A stretch of DNA of 64,000 nt from Coriobacterium glomerans PW2. Its GTDB lineage: Bacteria; Actinomycetota; Coriobacteriia; Coriobacteriales; Coriobacteriaceae. The notes beneath the pieces were generated by a model. The model had not been told where the DNA came from. It worked only from the letters and a program-made list of their open reading frames with translations, and did not search any database. Location: NCBI RefSeq assembly GCF_000195315.1, contig NC_015389.1, forward strand, positions 1,364,001 through 1,428,000, read 5' to 3'. The position numbers and the translations under genes are program-made. This document shows positions 18,831 through 28,446 of this stretch, piece after piece (positions within the stretch are counted from its first letter, which is position 1; each line of letters starts with the position of its first letter).

Positions 18831-19361
18831 ATACAGCCGAGGCGATGTCCGAGGTTATGTCCACAGTCTCAACCGTATCGATGGGATTGCAATTCAAGTA
18901 TTCTGCGGACTGATTTCGACACCTCACCTGTAAGCTTAACTTATTGCACTATATCAGGTATCCTTCTCGACATCAAGCAACTCTACGTTGTATCCATCCA
19001 GCAGTTGGACTACGTCTGCGATTAATCGACTCTAATCGAATACTTAAATTATGACGTAACCAAACGTGACCTCCAATTCCCAATAAGAGTACAGAATAAT
19101 GGCAATACTCTGTTTGGTGTCTCGACTACCAACAGTGAAACTTGCTACAATAGAGCTGCTGCCCGTACAGGGCTTCATACTTCATCTCAAAAAATCATAC
19201 GGCTTGTGTAGACCAAGGAGCTTCTGCCAAGAACGCGACATCAAAGGAAGAGCAGTCGTTGACAAGCTGTAGCTAAGCACCGAAGAAATATGAAATACGA
19301 GATGCTCACCTATGTACAGATTTAAACAGGCCTTTTCACCTGCAAGAAAAAGAGAAATTCA
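18831..19361. other. AT-rich intergenic DNA
   Basis: About 530 bp with no supportable gene on either strand. It separates the IS3 relic from the 3' end of the capsule locus. Confidence 0.55.
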
Positions 19362-19604
19362 TTACTCCGCTGCTCGAATACTGCTGATGGTAAGGTCGAG
19401 TTTAAATGCGCAAGTTCGCTCACAAGTTAAGCAACCAATGCAACAGCAACTGCTGACCTTTGGATATGCAAAGCCTTCAGAATCAACAACCATGAGGATC
19501 GCACTATTCGGGCAAATTGCCGCACACACTCCACAACCGCAGCAGTAATGCCTGTCTGAATCCAAATCGGGCAATCGAAAAGCATCTCTTTTTCCACTTA
19601 GCAT
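19362..19604 (-). CDS. stand-alone 2[4Fe-4S] ferredoxin
   Basis: Protein of 80 aa with two cluster motifs, C-G-C-G-V-C-A-A-I-C-P (about 23-33) and CIGCLTCERTCAF, matching the ferredoxin module normally found at the N-terminus of FrhB-domain proteins. Here it is a separate gene placed after the FrhB-domain gene. The ATG lies in the end of that gene (ATGCTAA overlap) behind GAGGGGGGAGTAA, so the two are coupled. It probably supplies electrons to the FrhB partner in modifying a capsule sugar. It is the last gene of the locus. Confidence 0.8.
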   Translation of the reverse strand: MLSGKRDAFRLPDLDSDRHYCCGCGVCAAICPNSAILMVVDSEGFAYPKVSSCCCIGCLTCERTCAFKLDLTISSIRAAE

Positions 19605-20572
19605 TTACTCCCCCCTCTGTTTTTGATACGTCTTTTGATCTTTGACCCCATACGACGCCACAATGGTTTATTCGCATAATGTCTAACAAGCCATTCAAGG
19701 TCATGCATCTGAAAATCACGCCAGAACTTCGCTCTGTTTTTAGGTTCAGGAAAGTTGGTCACAAGAGATGGCTGTAGGCACTTTTCGATCGAAACCTTCC
19801 TAGCATCGAGCCTTGGACGAATTCTAGCAAAGATTCCATCCCCCTTTATTGAATTAATTAATACTAATGAAACCCCCCTATTATCATTAAATCCAGGTAT
19901 CACATCATCGATACCCCAAAAATCCGCAATGCTCACATCGCCGACTCGTTTTGTGCTTTTGTAAGGGCAACAAAAACAAGAAAGCCGCACTACCTGATGG
20001 GCAAAATACAAATCCTTAAATGTTTCGGCACTGTGCGGCACTCCGTCAATAAAGACCGTCTCGTGGCATGATGCCCATCCAAATCGATACTTATCTCGAA
20101 AAACAACTGATTCGACAGAGCCGTCAAAACGTTGCTCCATGCACTTCAGGTAATCAGCCCACACAATCGGACTTGGTACACCATGACACACCAAGTCAAC
20201 GCAAATTAGATTATCATCACTTAGTAGCTTAAAAGAAACATATGCTCTTACTGCAGCGACTTGGCAAGGTGTTCCGGAGAAGAGGACTGGAATCCCACTT
20301 TCAATATCCTTGGCTAAAAGGGTCCATATATTTGTAAGGTCACTCTGTATATATTTAGAGCCTCTCAAGCGATCGATCTCGTCGATGGAATTGATTCTAA
20401 TATGCATAGCGCGGAACGTTTCGGTCAGCGCACAACCGTAAACCACTCCCCCTCGGTTCAAGATATCGCGAGCAAGTTCACTAAATACACCTCCGGACAT
20501 CGACGCGGCACGAACCGTCTCGTCATTATTTTTTGCAGCAAATGCAATTGGATACGCAGAATCATCCAACAC
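19598..20572 (-). CDS. FrhB/FdhB C-terminal domain protein (F420-type reductase-like), lacking its ferredoxin half
   Basis: Protein of 324 aa matching the coenzyme F420 hydrogenase/dehydrogenase beta-subunit family from its usual mid-point onward (AFAAKNNDETVRAASMSGGVF, trimmed; FSGTPCQVAAVRAY; CVDLVCHGVPSP; CFCCPYKSTKRVGDVSIADFWG). The N-terminal ferredoxin module is absent and is encoded by the next gene. The GTG start follows AAAGGTGATCTACC, so translation beginning here looks genuine. Family members occur in many polysaccharide loci beside pyruvyltransferases and flippases. The exact reaction is unknown; use of F420 itself is not implied. Confidence 0.85.
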   Translation of the reverse strand: MLDDSAYPIAFAAKNNDETVRAASMSGGVFSELARDILNRGGVVYGCALTETFRAMHIRINSIDEIDRLRGSKYIQSDLTNIWTLLAKDIESGIPVLFSGTPCQVAAVRAYVSFKLLSDDNLICVDLVCHGVPSPIVWADYLKCMEQRFDGSVESVVFRDKYRFGWASCHETVFIDGVPHSAETFKDLYFAHQVVRLSCFCCPYKSTKRVGDVSIADFWGIDDVIPGFNDNRGVSLVLINSIKGDGIFARIRPRLDARKVSIEKCLQPSLVTNFPEPKNRAKFWRDFQMHDLEWLVRHYANKPLWRRMGSKIKRRIKNRGGSKC

Positions 20573-20578
20573 GGTAGA

Positions 20579-22096
20579 TCACCTTTTCAAATTCTTCAGC
20601 CGAGCCAACAGCGCCGAGAACTCAACACGCTGGGTCAATCGGAGTACAGCGAGCGAAACAGCAGATCCCCAGAGAATGAGTAGCCCCAATTGTATTAACC
20701 ATGAACTCCATGCACTGCACGGGGGCGACAACAGCTTATAGGGACTGTAAATCGTGGCAGCGACAATGCAACTGAGAAGCATCTTACACACTGTTTCCAT
20801 TGGGCTAGTCCCAGTTATCTCGTGCGGTACGTAAAATAACAGATCAATGTCTCGGTAAAAGTTTGAGAGACAACAGCCCAACACAATTCCCTCCAATCCG
20901 AATAGGACCCCAAGTACAATGGTTCCTACTAGCAAAATAACCGCCTGTGCAGTTGTCTGCAGACGCGTCTTCCGATAATGGCCAGCAGCGATAACAAGGA
21001 GACCCTGCGGAGATTTAAGATGATAGAGAAAGACATTAAGCATTACGAGGGTTCCCAAGACTGGACGAACGTAATCTACATCTGCAACCCCTTTGGTATA
21101 GAGTCTAACGAATGGTACCACTAGTGCAGCGGCAGTCCCGCAACCGACACCGGCAACAAAGTAGAGAGCCGTCTGGAATTCAGCAAAAGTTTTCTTGAGG
21201 ACACTTTTTTGACCTCTCGCAATAACATCACCAAAACTCGCTTGAGTCCCATTACAGAACGACGCTATCACGTTTTGCACACCATTTCCGACCAAAAGGT
21301 AAATCGAGTATATGCTCACCAGCTTAAGATCTTGCAACAAAAACGTAGCAACAAGGAGCGGTGCCCCTGACTGAACTGCACCTAATATTTGAAGGTAAAA
21401 TGCATCCCAGTGTTGTTTTAAACTATACGTATTTTTTGACGAGAAGTTGACATGCGGATAGATTTTTTTTGTATATGAAACGAGGACGATAGCTCGTATA
21501 AATATTGCAGCAATTGCAAGTAAATAGACGGTCGCTACGGGCACGTTAAGAGAAGACATTACGATCACGGCTATAGTATAGAAGATTCTATATACGCTAG
21601 TTGCGATTTGTACTACCCAATTGCATTGGCCCGCAGTAAACAATACTTGATACTTTGCGAGGGTGAAAAAGTCCAAAAAACCCGTTGCGCCAAGGGAAAC
21701 AACGAGTACCATTATTTCAGCTGGTTTGATCGTCTCTGTCTTCACAAGTAATGGATATATAATAGCAAGCGCAAAGATCAGCATAGTAAAAATCAAACCT
21801 GAACGATAGTAGAAACGCTTCGCCTCTGTAACGATAGCGTCCACGTTGCATTGGTCCCCTATCGCAAGGGGACCATATAGTGCGAATACTGCTGAAGCAC
21901 CAATCCCTGCCTCAACAAGAGAGATGTAACTCACCATCTGTGTTAAAGAGTTCACTAGACCGTTCACCTCGGAGCCATATGCCCCAATAATGGCACGAGG
22001 GACAATAAAGCCAGAAAAAAGGTTGACGAGCATGAGTACCATTGACCAGAAGCTATTTTGAAGGAAAGATTGGGTTCTTGAAGCACTATTTGTCAT
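20579..22096 (-). CDS. polysaccharide flippase (Wzx/MATE-like)
   Basis: Membrane protein of 505 aa with about 12-14 hydrophobic helices, polysaccharide biosynthesis family. The N-terminus FLQNSFWSMVLMLVNLFSGF and the following IVPRAIIGAYGSEVNGLVNS are typical of the flippase family. It moves undecaprenyl-linked repeat units across the membrane. The start at 22096 is chosen because it overlaps the upstream gene by only 11 nt; an in-frame ATG 129 nt further upstream would intrude deeply into the pyruvyltransferase. It ends 6 nt before the FrhB gene. Confidence 0.9.
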   Translation of the reverse strand: MTNSASRTQSFLQNSFWSMVLMLVNLFSGFIVPRAIIGAYGSEVNGLVNSLTQMVSYISLVEAGIGASAVFALYGPLAIGDQCNVDAIVTEAKRFYYRSGLIFTMLIFALAIIYPLLVKTETIKPAEIMVLVVSLGATGFLDFFTLAKYQVLFTAGQCNWVVQIATSVYRIFYTIAVIVMSSLNVPVATVYLLAIAAIFIRAIVLVSYTKKIYPHVNFSSKNTYSLKQHWDAFYLQILGAVQSGAPLLVATFLLQDLKLVSIYSIYLLVGNGVQNVIASFCNGTQASFGDVIARGQKSVLKKTFAEFQTALYFVAGVGCGTAAALVVPFVRLYTKGVADVDYVRPVLGTLVMLNVFLYHLKSPQGLLVIAAGHYRKTRLQTTAQAVILLVGTIVLGVLFGLEGIVLGCCLSNFYRDIDLLFYVPHEITGTSPMETVCKMLLSCIVAATIYSPYKLLSPPCSAWSSWLIQLGLLILWGSAVSLAVLRLTQRVEFSALLARLKNLKR

Positions 22097-23192
22097 CTTT
22101 GCAACCCAAATCATTAAGTGAAGATTCGAGAAGATCAAGTGAACGTTTGCGTAAGGTAGCGAGATGAGTATCGACGACGCTCCAATTAATCGGCTCCGCA
22201 GTCCCAGAAAACAGATGCTGAACACTTCTGTTTTTAATGCCTAGAGAGTCGAGAAGGTCATAGATACGGGAATTGGTGTTTGAGTTACCTACCTGCGTCG
22301 CAAAGTAGAAATCACGTTGATTGATAATTGAAAAGCAGACTCCATGAAAAGAGCTGACTACTGTCAGCGCCGCATTTTTGAAAAGGCCAAGATACTGTTC
22401 AGGTGAGACATTACGTACAGATTTGATCCCTTTTTTCCCCAAAAACTTACCTCCAAAAGTATTTTGTTGGATTCGAATGATTTGCTTTTTCGTTTGTTTT
22501 GCAATTAATCTAGCAGCAATGAAAGTAGTTTCGCTCTCTGAAATGTCATATACAAGTATGTAATCCTTCTTTTTAGCATATTGAGGCAGGCAAGCCATCG
22601 ATGTCCAACTTTCAGGGTCTATGAGCAGAGTAGGATCGACAACAACTTGTAGACTCACAGCATGAGGGCATATACGAGAAAGAAAATCTGAGCACGTCTT
22701 CTCTCGAACCAAGAGCGATGAAAACCCACTAACAAGCTTTTTGAATTCAGGCATGTCATTAGGCAGCTCGCAAAATCCCATACTTACCGCATATGTTTTG
22801 CGTTTCGAAGAATCGTCTAGAAAATCAAGAAAATATGTTGGATCTGAACCGGTTATTATAGTATTCCAAACTTGATCACTCCCGACAACAATGTAATCAA
22901 ACATCGCACAGATATCCTTGATCGTTTGACGATCACATTCTTCTGAAAAATTCATTCCAGATTTGAATTTTTCAAACTTTTTTGCCTTCGTGCGAGACAA
23001 GAGAAACTTAATATTATCTTTAACTGTTTCACCGAATACTAGGCGCTCTGCCAGCTCAATTTTTTTAGACCTATAATTTATAACGGTTGGAATAAATCCC
23101 ATAGATGCAATAATTGAATAGAGCGCGTAGTTTTGTAATACTGCACCAAAATTTAACGTGTTTTGAAAAGTCAAAATACCGACTGATGACAT
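22086..23192 (-). CDS. polysaccharide pyruvyl transferase family protein
   Basis: Protein of 368 aa of the CsaB/polysaccharide pyruvyl transferase family. It shows LTFQNTLNFGAVLQNYALY at the N-terminus, FDYIVVGSDQVWN in the first lobe and LTVVSSFHGVCFSIINQRDF (donor-binding S-F-H-G) in the second. It would add a ketal pyruvate to a capsule sugar. The ATG at 23192 follows CAAGGGAGCTGTTG. It is the first gene downstream of the IS cluster, so insertions may separate it from the locus promoter. Confidence 0.9.
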   Translation of the reverse strand: MSSVGILTFQNTLNFGAVLQNYALYSIIASMGFIPTVINYRSKKIELAERLVFGETVKDNIKFLLSRTKAKKFEKFKSGMNFSEECDRQTIKDICAMFDYIVVGSDQVWNTIITGSDPTYFLDFLDDSSKRKTYAVSMGFCELPNDMPEFKKLVSGFSSLLVREKTCSDFLSRICPHAVSLQVVVDPTLLIDPESWTSMACLPQYAKKKDYILVYDISESETTFIAARLIAKQTKKQIIRIQQNTFGGKFLGKKGIKSVRNVSPEQYLGLFKNAALTVVSSFHGVCFSIINQRDFYFATQVGNSNTNSRIYDLLDSLGIKNRSVQHLFSGTAEPINWSVVDTHLATLRKRSLDLLESSLNDLGCKDDK

Positions 23193-23301
23193 CAACAGCT
23201 CCCTTGTAGAATGCAGACAACTTGTACAAAAACCTCTAAAAAATATCAAAAAAGTATGGCGGAGTCACACGGTCATTGCACCGGTCTTCGCTGATCGTAT
23301 C

Positions 23302-23433
23302 TCATGCGGCGGACCCTCCCAGAAGCTCCGCGACCGCCTCGGCCGGCGTCCTCCATTCCAGTGTCTCCCCCGGCCTTCCGTTGAGCAGGTCCCGGGCCCA
23401 ACTGAGCTCCTCGTCAGTGACGTCGGCGAACTC
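23302..23433 (-). mobile_element. IS30-family transposase C-terminal fragment
   Basis: On the minus strand a 44-codon frame ending at the stop 23302-23304 reads EFADVTDEELSWARDLLNGR, then PGETLEWRTPAEAVAELL. This is the conserved C-terminal end of IS30 transposases (final helix with R-TP-EA). The rest of the gene is missing. Its GC content is far above the flanking DNA. It abuts the IS3 element, so two insertions struck the same spot. Confidence 0.8.
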
Positions 23434-23465
23434 TGTATTTAGTCAACAGTTTTTGAGCAAAACGA

Positions 23466-23486
23466 GGTGGTGCCGATTTGTTGGAC
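23466..23486. repeat. left inverted repeat of the IS3 element
   Basis: Pairs with 25160-25180 at 19 of 21 positions in inverted orientation. Confidence 0.75.
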
Positions 23487-23510
23487 TGTATGCGAGGAGG
23501 TGCCATTTCC

Positions 23511-24188
23511 ATGGCGCGCTACACGAGGGAGCAGAGGGAGAGGGCGCTCGACCTCTATGAGAGGTATGAGCTCGGTCCCGCGGACACCATCAGGGAGATC
23601 GGCTACCCGAGCCCTCAGTCGCTCAGGGTCTGGTACCGCGAGCGACTCGCTGAGAGAGCTTGCGGCATCGAGTCCGATCGCGGCCGCAGGTGGTCACGAT
23701 ACAGCGAGGAGCAGAGGCGCGCGGCGGTGGACCACTATCTCACGCACGGCAGACGCCTCGCCCGCACCATCCGCCATATGGGCTACCCCTGCCGCTCGCT
23801 GCTCGCCGACTGGGTGGACGAGCTCGCGGCAGGCGTGCGCTCGGTGCGCTCCGGCCCGGCTCCCGACGTCCTCAGACGCGACGGGCTCATCGCCGCATCC
23901 TCCGCCGCGACGACGCCGGCGCGGTTCGCCGAGAGGATCGGCGTCGAGGCGGCCCGCGCGGACGACCGGAGACGGAAGATGCTCGGCGACCGAGGAGAGG
24001 CGGCGGCGATGCCGGATGAGGAGACGCGGGCGGCCCCGCGCGACCGCGGGCGAGGGGCCGATCTCAGCCATGGGAAGGACGCCCTCGCCGATGAGATCGA
24101 GGAGCTGCGGCGCAGCGAGGAGGAGCTCCGCGCGCGCATCGAGGACATGCGGCTCGAACTCGCGGTGCCCGGGGCTCGGCCGAGATGA
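23511..24188 (+). CDS. IS3-family transposase OrfA
   Basis: HTH protein of 225 aa with two helix-turn-helix units (YTREQRERALDLYERYELGP and a second near YSEEQRRAAVDHY) and a C-terminal coiled segment (ADEIEELRRSEEELRARIED). It provides end recognition for the OrfAB transposase. The ATG at 23511 follows GAGGAGGTGCCATTTCC. It overlaps the orfB frame by 4 nt (ATGA), the usual position for programmed frameshifting or coupling in IS3 elements. Confidence 0.82.
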   Translation: MARYTREQRERALDLYERYELGPADTIREIGYPSPQSLRVWYRERLAERACGIESDRGRRWSRYSEEQRRAAVDHYLTHGRRLARTIRHMGYPCRSLLADWVDELAAGVRSVRSGPAPDVLRRDGLIAASSAATTPARFAERIGVEAARADDRRRKMLGDRGEAAAMPDEETRAAPRDRGRGADLSHGKDALADEIEELRRSEEELRARIEDMRLELAVPGARPR

Positions 24189-25101
24189 TGAAAAAAGGCC
24201 GGGGTACCGCCCCCGAGAACCCGAGCGGCGCTGAGAGGGCGCGCCTCGAGCGCAGCGTGGCCGAAAGATACGGGATCCCCCGGGCGAGGGTCGGCCGGCG
24301 CGTCCACCTCGCGCGAAGCGGCTGCTGCTGCCAGATGAGAGCTCAAAGGCGCCGGGACGGGGATGCCGATCTGCTCGAGGTCGCGGGCGCCGCCTTCGAG
24401 GGGAGCCGGCGCCGCTGCGGCTGTCGGCGCGCTCGACCGGGCTCGGGAGCGCGGGCGCCCGTCGCGCTCGGCAGGAGGATCATGAGGCTCATGACCGGCA
24501 GCGGTCTCGCCGGCCTGCTCGGGCGCGCGCGCCGCCACGGCTCATATCGAGGCGAGATCACGGCGGCCCCGGGCAATCTCGTGCGCCGCGACTTCCACGC
24601 GGCCCGACCCGACCCGCTGTGGGTCACCGACATCACGGAGTTCAGGACGCCGGCGGGGAAGGTATGCCTGTCGCCCGTGGTGGACCGCGCGGACGGCCTG
24701 CCGGTCTGCCGGGCCCGCGGGCCCGGACCGAGCGCGGAGGTCGCGAGCGCCTCGCTCGAGCGCGCCTGCGCGACGAGGCGCCCCGAACGAGGCGCCGACG
24801 ATCCGTCTGCGACCGGGGCCGCCGCTGCCGCTGGCCCGGATGGATCGCGATCTGCGAGCGCAACGGCTTCACGCGCTCGATGTCCACGAGGGGCGGCTCG
24901 CCCGACGACGCCGCGGCGGAGGGCCTTTTCGGCAGGGTCAAGCAGGACCTCTTCTGCAGAACGGACTTCCGGGGCGTCTCACTCGAGAGCTTCATGACCG
25001 CGCTCGACGAATATCTCCGCCGGCACCGCGACGAGCGCATCAAGACGAGGTTCGGAATGAGCATGATGGAGCGCGGGCGAGGGCTCGGGATCGCCGTCTG
25101 A
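24185..25101 (+). pseudogene. IS3-family transposase OrfB, frameshifted
   Basis: The frame from 24185 encodes the N-terminal part and the first DDE motif (LWVTDITEFRTPAGKVCLSP). The rest of the DDE core continues in a different frame (CRWPGWIAICERNGFTRSMS, then SPDDAAAEGLFGRVKQDLF with the catalytic Glu) to the stop at 25099-25101. The frame changes at about 24750-24830. No single reading frame gives a full DDE catalytic core, so the element is probably unable to transpose by itself. Confidence 0.75.
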
Positions 25102-25159
25102 GCTCCGTCCGTCTCGGGATGGGGATCGAGGAGAGGCGGCCGCGTCGAGGCCGGGAAGT

Positions 25160-25180
25160 GTCCAACAAAACGTCACCACC
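25160..25180. repeat. right inverted repeat of the IS3 element
   Basis: Complementary to 23466-23486 with two mismatches. It marks the right end of the element. Confidence 0.75.
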
Positions 25181-25924
25181 CACTACCGCTTAAAGCGGCA
25201 GCGCTCAACCTAGGTGATATCCTCTTGCACTTCGACCGCGAGGGAACTCAGAATGCGAAGTAATGAAAGCGCTGCGACAACGCAGGCACAAAGTAACATC
25301 AGAAACCTAGAAGTTACCTTTACAAACTACAAAGACGACCAACTTTCTTTACTCGACTCAATCTGTTGCATTAAGTAAAAAGGACATCAGCAGCATTGTG
25401 GTTATCTCTGAGCAGATATTAGCAAAATTCAAATTATATAAGGATATCCTTTTATCAAAAAAACTTGCACCGGTTTTTCCATAAACGTCTTGTGAGACGG
25501 CTAACCTAAACAACTTGTTCCTGAAACTGTCTCTCCAATACAATAAACACCCATCCATTTCGACCAAATTCTCAATTCCGCCTTGAGAACCCTTCTCTTA
25601 GACATACTGAGCCCCTCGTCTTCACCAAAACTTTCTTACGAACATTTCAAATCATGTCATACCCATTTTTATCACAAAATAATAACTTCTTAGCAGTCAA
25701 GATCACTCTTTGCTGGCTCCTCGAGATCCCCGATACAGTTTTACACGCACTTCAGCTAAATAAGGCTTATTCATAGTCTAAGGACCGATATATGCAGTGA
25801 CTAGCCTAATTGTTCATTAAAATATCCAACCCTGCATCTCTCTATATGTCAACTGTACTTCTTGACTGCATCTCACTTTCTTACACTATTTTGATCATAC
25901 AATTTTGCATCATCTGCAAAGTGT
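25181..25924. other. AT-rich gap inside the capsule locus
   Basis: About 740 bp with no supportable gene. A short open frame on the minus strand at 25358-25567 (69 codons) has neither a ribosome site nor a recognisable family and is not called. The gap probably holds eroded capsule genes removed when the IS elements entered. Confidence 0.5.
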
Positions 25925-27259
25925 TTATATATTTCGAACCGCTTTGCCATTTCTTCGCCATCCCCCACGAGCAGTGCCCTCGTTATTCAGTCCGTTTATC
26001 CCGCAACAGATCACTGCAAGCACCATACCAGAAAGTGCCGTGTTGAACACGTGACCGGCAAGGGCGGCCATTACCAAAGCGACGAACAAAGACAGACGCA
26101 GGAAGGCAGGCAGCGGCCCAATGCACTTGCGCAGTGGGTGGAAGAACGAAGCGTAATACACTCCAAAGAAGACAGCGCCGATCAAGCCGAACTGGAAGTA
26201 CAGGTCAAAATAGTCCATCTCAACCAGACTGTATGGCTTAAGTACGACAGAGTACGCGTCGCCAGCCCCGAACACACGCCACATCGGGCCAATCGAGGAA
26301 TCCAAATATTTCATCGCTACTGGAATACGATCGATCCGTGAACTAGTGAAAAAAGTGAGAAAATTATCGGCTTTATTATAAAAAAAACTCCATCGCGCTG
26401 CAATGGCAGCAACTTGACTAGAAAACAGGAGAAATCCGAAAATAGCACACATGACTAGAACGACACAGCCACCGATTTTTTGTATTGTTGAAAGATTTGA
26501 ATCCAGCACAAAAAAATAAACAAGGTAAAGCGCAGCAACTATATACGCGCTCTTGAGGCCCAGCAGCACGACGCAAGCCATGAGCGCAAGTACGAGCGCA
26601 GCGTACCGAATCTTCTTATCAGAAGTAAATCGGTACGCCGTGTAGCCGAGTGTTGTTACTAAGAAAAACGCAAGGTCATTCTGAGCATAAAAAAACCCCT
26701 TAAATCCAGTGCCGCCACTCTCCCCATATGTAGTGAAACCAAATCCTAAGAAGTACGGAATAAGAATACATAGAGGAAGCAGGACTGCCCAAGTCGAAAA
26801 GACCGAAGATGCGAAGTCCAGCATGTCTTCACCAGCATCCGCAAAGCGAACGAATACCTCAATACACACGACAGGGAGGAGCGTCTTTATGGAGAGCGAG
26901 AGAAACGACATACTACCGAGCAAGTTAAGCAAGTGTGGGACTAGAACAGTGAATAGAAGGATCGGGAGCAAGAACGAGCGGCGATTGCGGATTCGCCTGC
27001 CAGACACGAGATATCCGCTGGCGGTGAGCATGATTGCACAGCGATACAAGATGCCCAAGGTTATTCCACCTTCGTTGCCGCCCTCGTTAAGCCATCCATT
27101 CAGGGAATCGACAACCGGCATAATGGCGAAAAGTATCTTTAGGACCATCATGGACAGAGCGGCGGATGACTGGGGCCGTTTATCAAACCTTTCCAACGCA
27201 ACCTCCGCATGACGACTACTAGCACATACTCCGTTTGTATTCAAACTTGTATTATGCAT
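25925..27259 (-). CDS. Wzy-like polysaccharide polymerase / O-antigen ligase-type membrane protein
   Basis: Membrane protein of 444 aa with about 10-12 helices. A large extracytoplasmic loop before the last helices (about 320-375, TSSRIDRIPVAMKYL to YFDLYFQFGLIGAVFFG) is the Wzy/WaaL-family hallmark. The role is polymerising lipid-linked repeat units outside the membrane. The ATG at 27259 follows AAGGACGATTTCG and overlaps the GT4 stop by 8 nt, so the pair is coupled. Wzy proteins diverge greatly, so the call rests on topology and context. Confidence 0.82.
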   Translation of the reverse strand: MHNTSLNTNGVCASSRHAEVALERFDKRPQSSAALSMMVLKILFAIMPVVDSLNGWLNEGGNEGGITLGILYRCAIMLTASGYLVSGRRIRNRRSFLLPILLFTVLVPHLLNLLGSMSFLSLSIKTLLPVVCIEVFVRFADAGEDMLDFASSVFSTWAVLLPLCILIPYFLGFGFTTYGESGGTGFKGFFYAQNDLAFFLVTTLGYTAYRFTSDKKIRYAALVLALMACVVLLGLKSAYIVAALYLVYFFVLDSNLSTIQKIGGCVVLVMCAIFGFLLFSSQVAAIAARWSFFYNKADNFLTFFTSSRIDRIPVAMKYLDSSIGPMWRVFGAGDAYSVVLKPYSLVEMDYFDLYFQFGLIGAVFFGVYYASFFHPLRKCIGPLPAFLRLSLFVALVMAALAGHVFNTALSGMVLAVICCGINGLNNEGTARGGWRRNGKAVRNI

Positions 27260-28373
27260 CGAAATCGTCCTTGTCCGATAGAATTCGCTTGTACAAATCC
27301 GACCATTGAGAGAGAACGCGTTCCTCCGAATAGATGGACGCCACTTTTTTTCTGCCTCGATAGCCCATAGTAGCCAAGTCGTAGCGCCCATTAAGGCAAT
27401 CTTGCAGTACCCGAGCCAGCGCACCCACATTCGTACGTGGAAACACAATACCGTCCACACCGTCGTCTACTGTCTCGATCATGCTTCCACCATCGCTACA
27501 GATAACGGGCCGCCCATGTGCCATCGCCTCAAGGAGTACAATGCCGAACGACTCAAAGTGTGACGGCAACACAAGGACGCTACAGTTATTGAGAAGGCTC
27601 TCCTTCTGCATGCCTTCCACCCATCCATGGAAAGTAAAAAGATGCCTTAATTGATACTTTTCGACCAGTCTTTTGCAGCAGTCGACCTCCCCGTTCCCGG
27701 CGAGGTGCACATGCAACCCGTCAACAAAGCCTTTCTCGGAAAGGAACCTTACAGCCTCGATGAGATCATAAGTCCCCTTACACTCTCCTAGAACGCCGAG
27801 ATAGAGCACATCAAGGTGCTTTCCCACACGGAACGCGGGGACACGCGCGGGGAGCCTAACAAAGTTGGGTATAACATTGATTCTTGTCGCAGGTAAAAGT
27901 ACTTGCCAGTAATCACGCCAACCCGGCGTGAGCGCTACTACCGACTGGGCGAGAGCAAAGGCTCTAATCAGTCTCCGCTTGAGTACTGGAAATACATTGT
28001 CCATGTACGTCTGAAAATTGCCTCCGTGCGAATGGAGCACCGTTGGAACACCATTACGTTCAGCCATTCTTAGAACCTGTGCCGCGCGCAAACAACTCGC
28101 ATTCTCAGACATGTGGATATGGAGTAAATCAGCTTCACCCTCGGCGCAAAGTTTCGCGCAGCGACGGTATCCTCGGAGGAACGTACTGATGCGCCCGCTC
28201 TGCGAAGCGGTAGGCACGATCCTCATATCGTACTTATCTGCAAGGGCAGACGAGCACAATCCCTCCATGACCGTACGTATGCCTCCTAGCAGCTCCCCTG
28301 AAGGGCCAAGATGGATTATGGTCTTCTTAGCACTTTGCCTAAATGAAGTTATCATATTAATAGGTTCCTTCAT
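27252..28373 (-). CDS. GT4-family glycosyltransferase
   Basis: GT-B fold transferase of 373 aa. The N-lobe has GPSGELLGGIRTVMEGL and LLHIHMSENASCLR. The C-lobe has the nucleotide-sugar signature VLPSHFESFGIVLLEAMAHG with the E-x7-E pair. It is cytoplasmic and adds a sugar to the lipid-linked intermediate. ATG 28373 is preferred, with GCGGAGGAC upstream; ATG 28355 is an alternative 6 codons in. Donor and acceptor cannot be read from sequence. Confidence 0.9.
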   Translation of the reverse strand: MKEPINMITSFRQSAKKTIIHLGPSGELLGGIRTVMEGLCSSALADKYDMRIVPTASQSGRISTFLRGYRRCAKLCAEGEADLLHIHMSENASCLRAAQVLRMAERNGVPTVLHSHGGNFQTYMDNVFPVLKRRLIRAFALAQSVVALTPGWRDYWQVLLPATRINVIPNFVRLPARVPAFRVGKHLDVLYLGVLGECKGTYDLIEAVRFLSEKGFVDGLHVHLAGNGEVDCCKRLVEKYQLRHLFTFHGWVEGMQKESLLNNCSVLVLPSHFESFGIVLLEAMAHGRPVICSDGGSMIETVDDGVDGIVFPRTNVGALARVLQDCLNGRYDLATMGYRGRKKVASIYSEERVLSQWSDLYKRILSDKDDFDA

Positions 28374-28446
28374 AACTTGCCGAGTCCTCCGCAAGTTAAA
28401 TAGATATTATGCATTTGACCAGTTATTAGGCTGTCGGTTCGTATTT

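Larger units (their letters stand above)
23466..25180 (+). mobile_element. IS3-family insertion sequence (about 1.7 kb)
   Basis: Very GC-rich element set in AT-rich DNA, bounded by imperfect 21-bp inverted repeats: 23466-23486 (GGTGGTGCCGATTTGTTGGAC) and 25160-25180 (the complement reads GGTGGTGACGTTTTGTTGGAC), with 2 mismatches. It contains orfA and a frameshifted orfB. No convincing target-site duplication is visible, in keeping with an old or rearranged insertion. It lies between the Wzy-like gene and the pyruvyltransferase gene. Confidence 0.82.

Noticed and set aside
25358-25567. 69-codon minus-strand ORF in the AT-rich capsule gap
   Set aside because: There is no ribosome site and no recognisable motif, and a frame of this length is expected by chance in this DNA.
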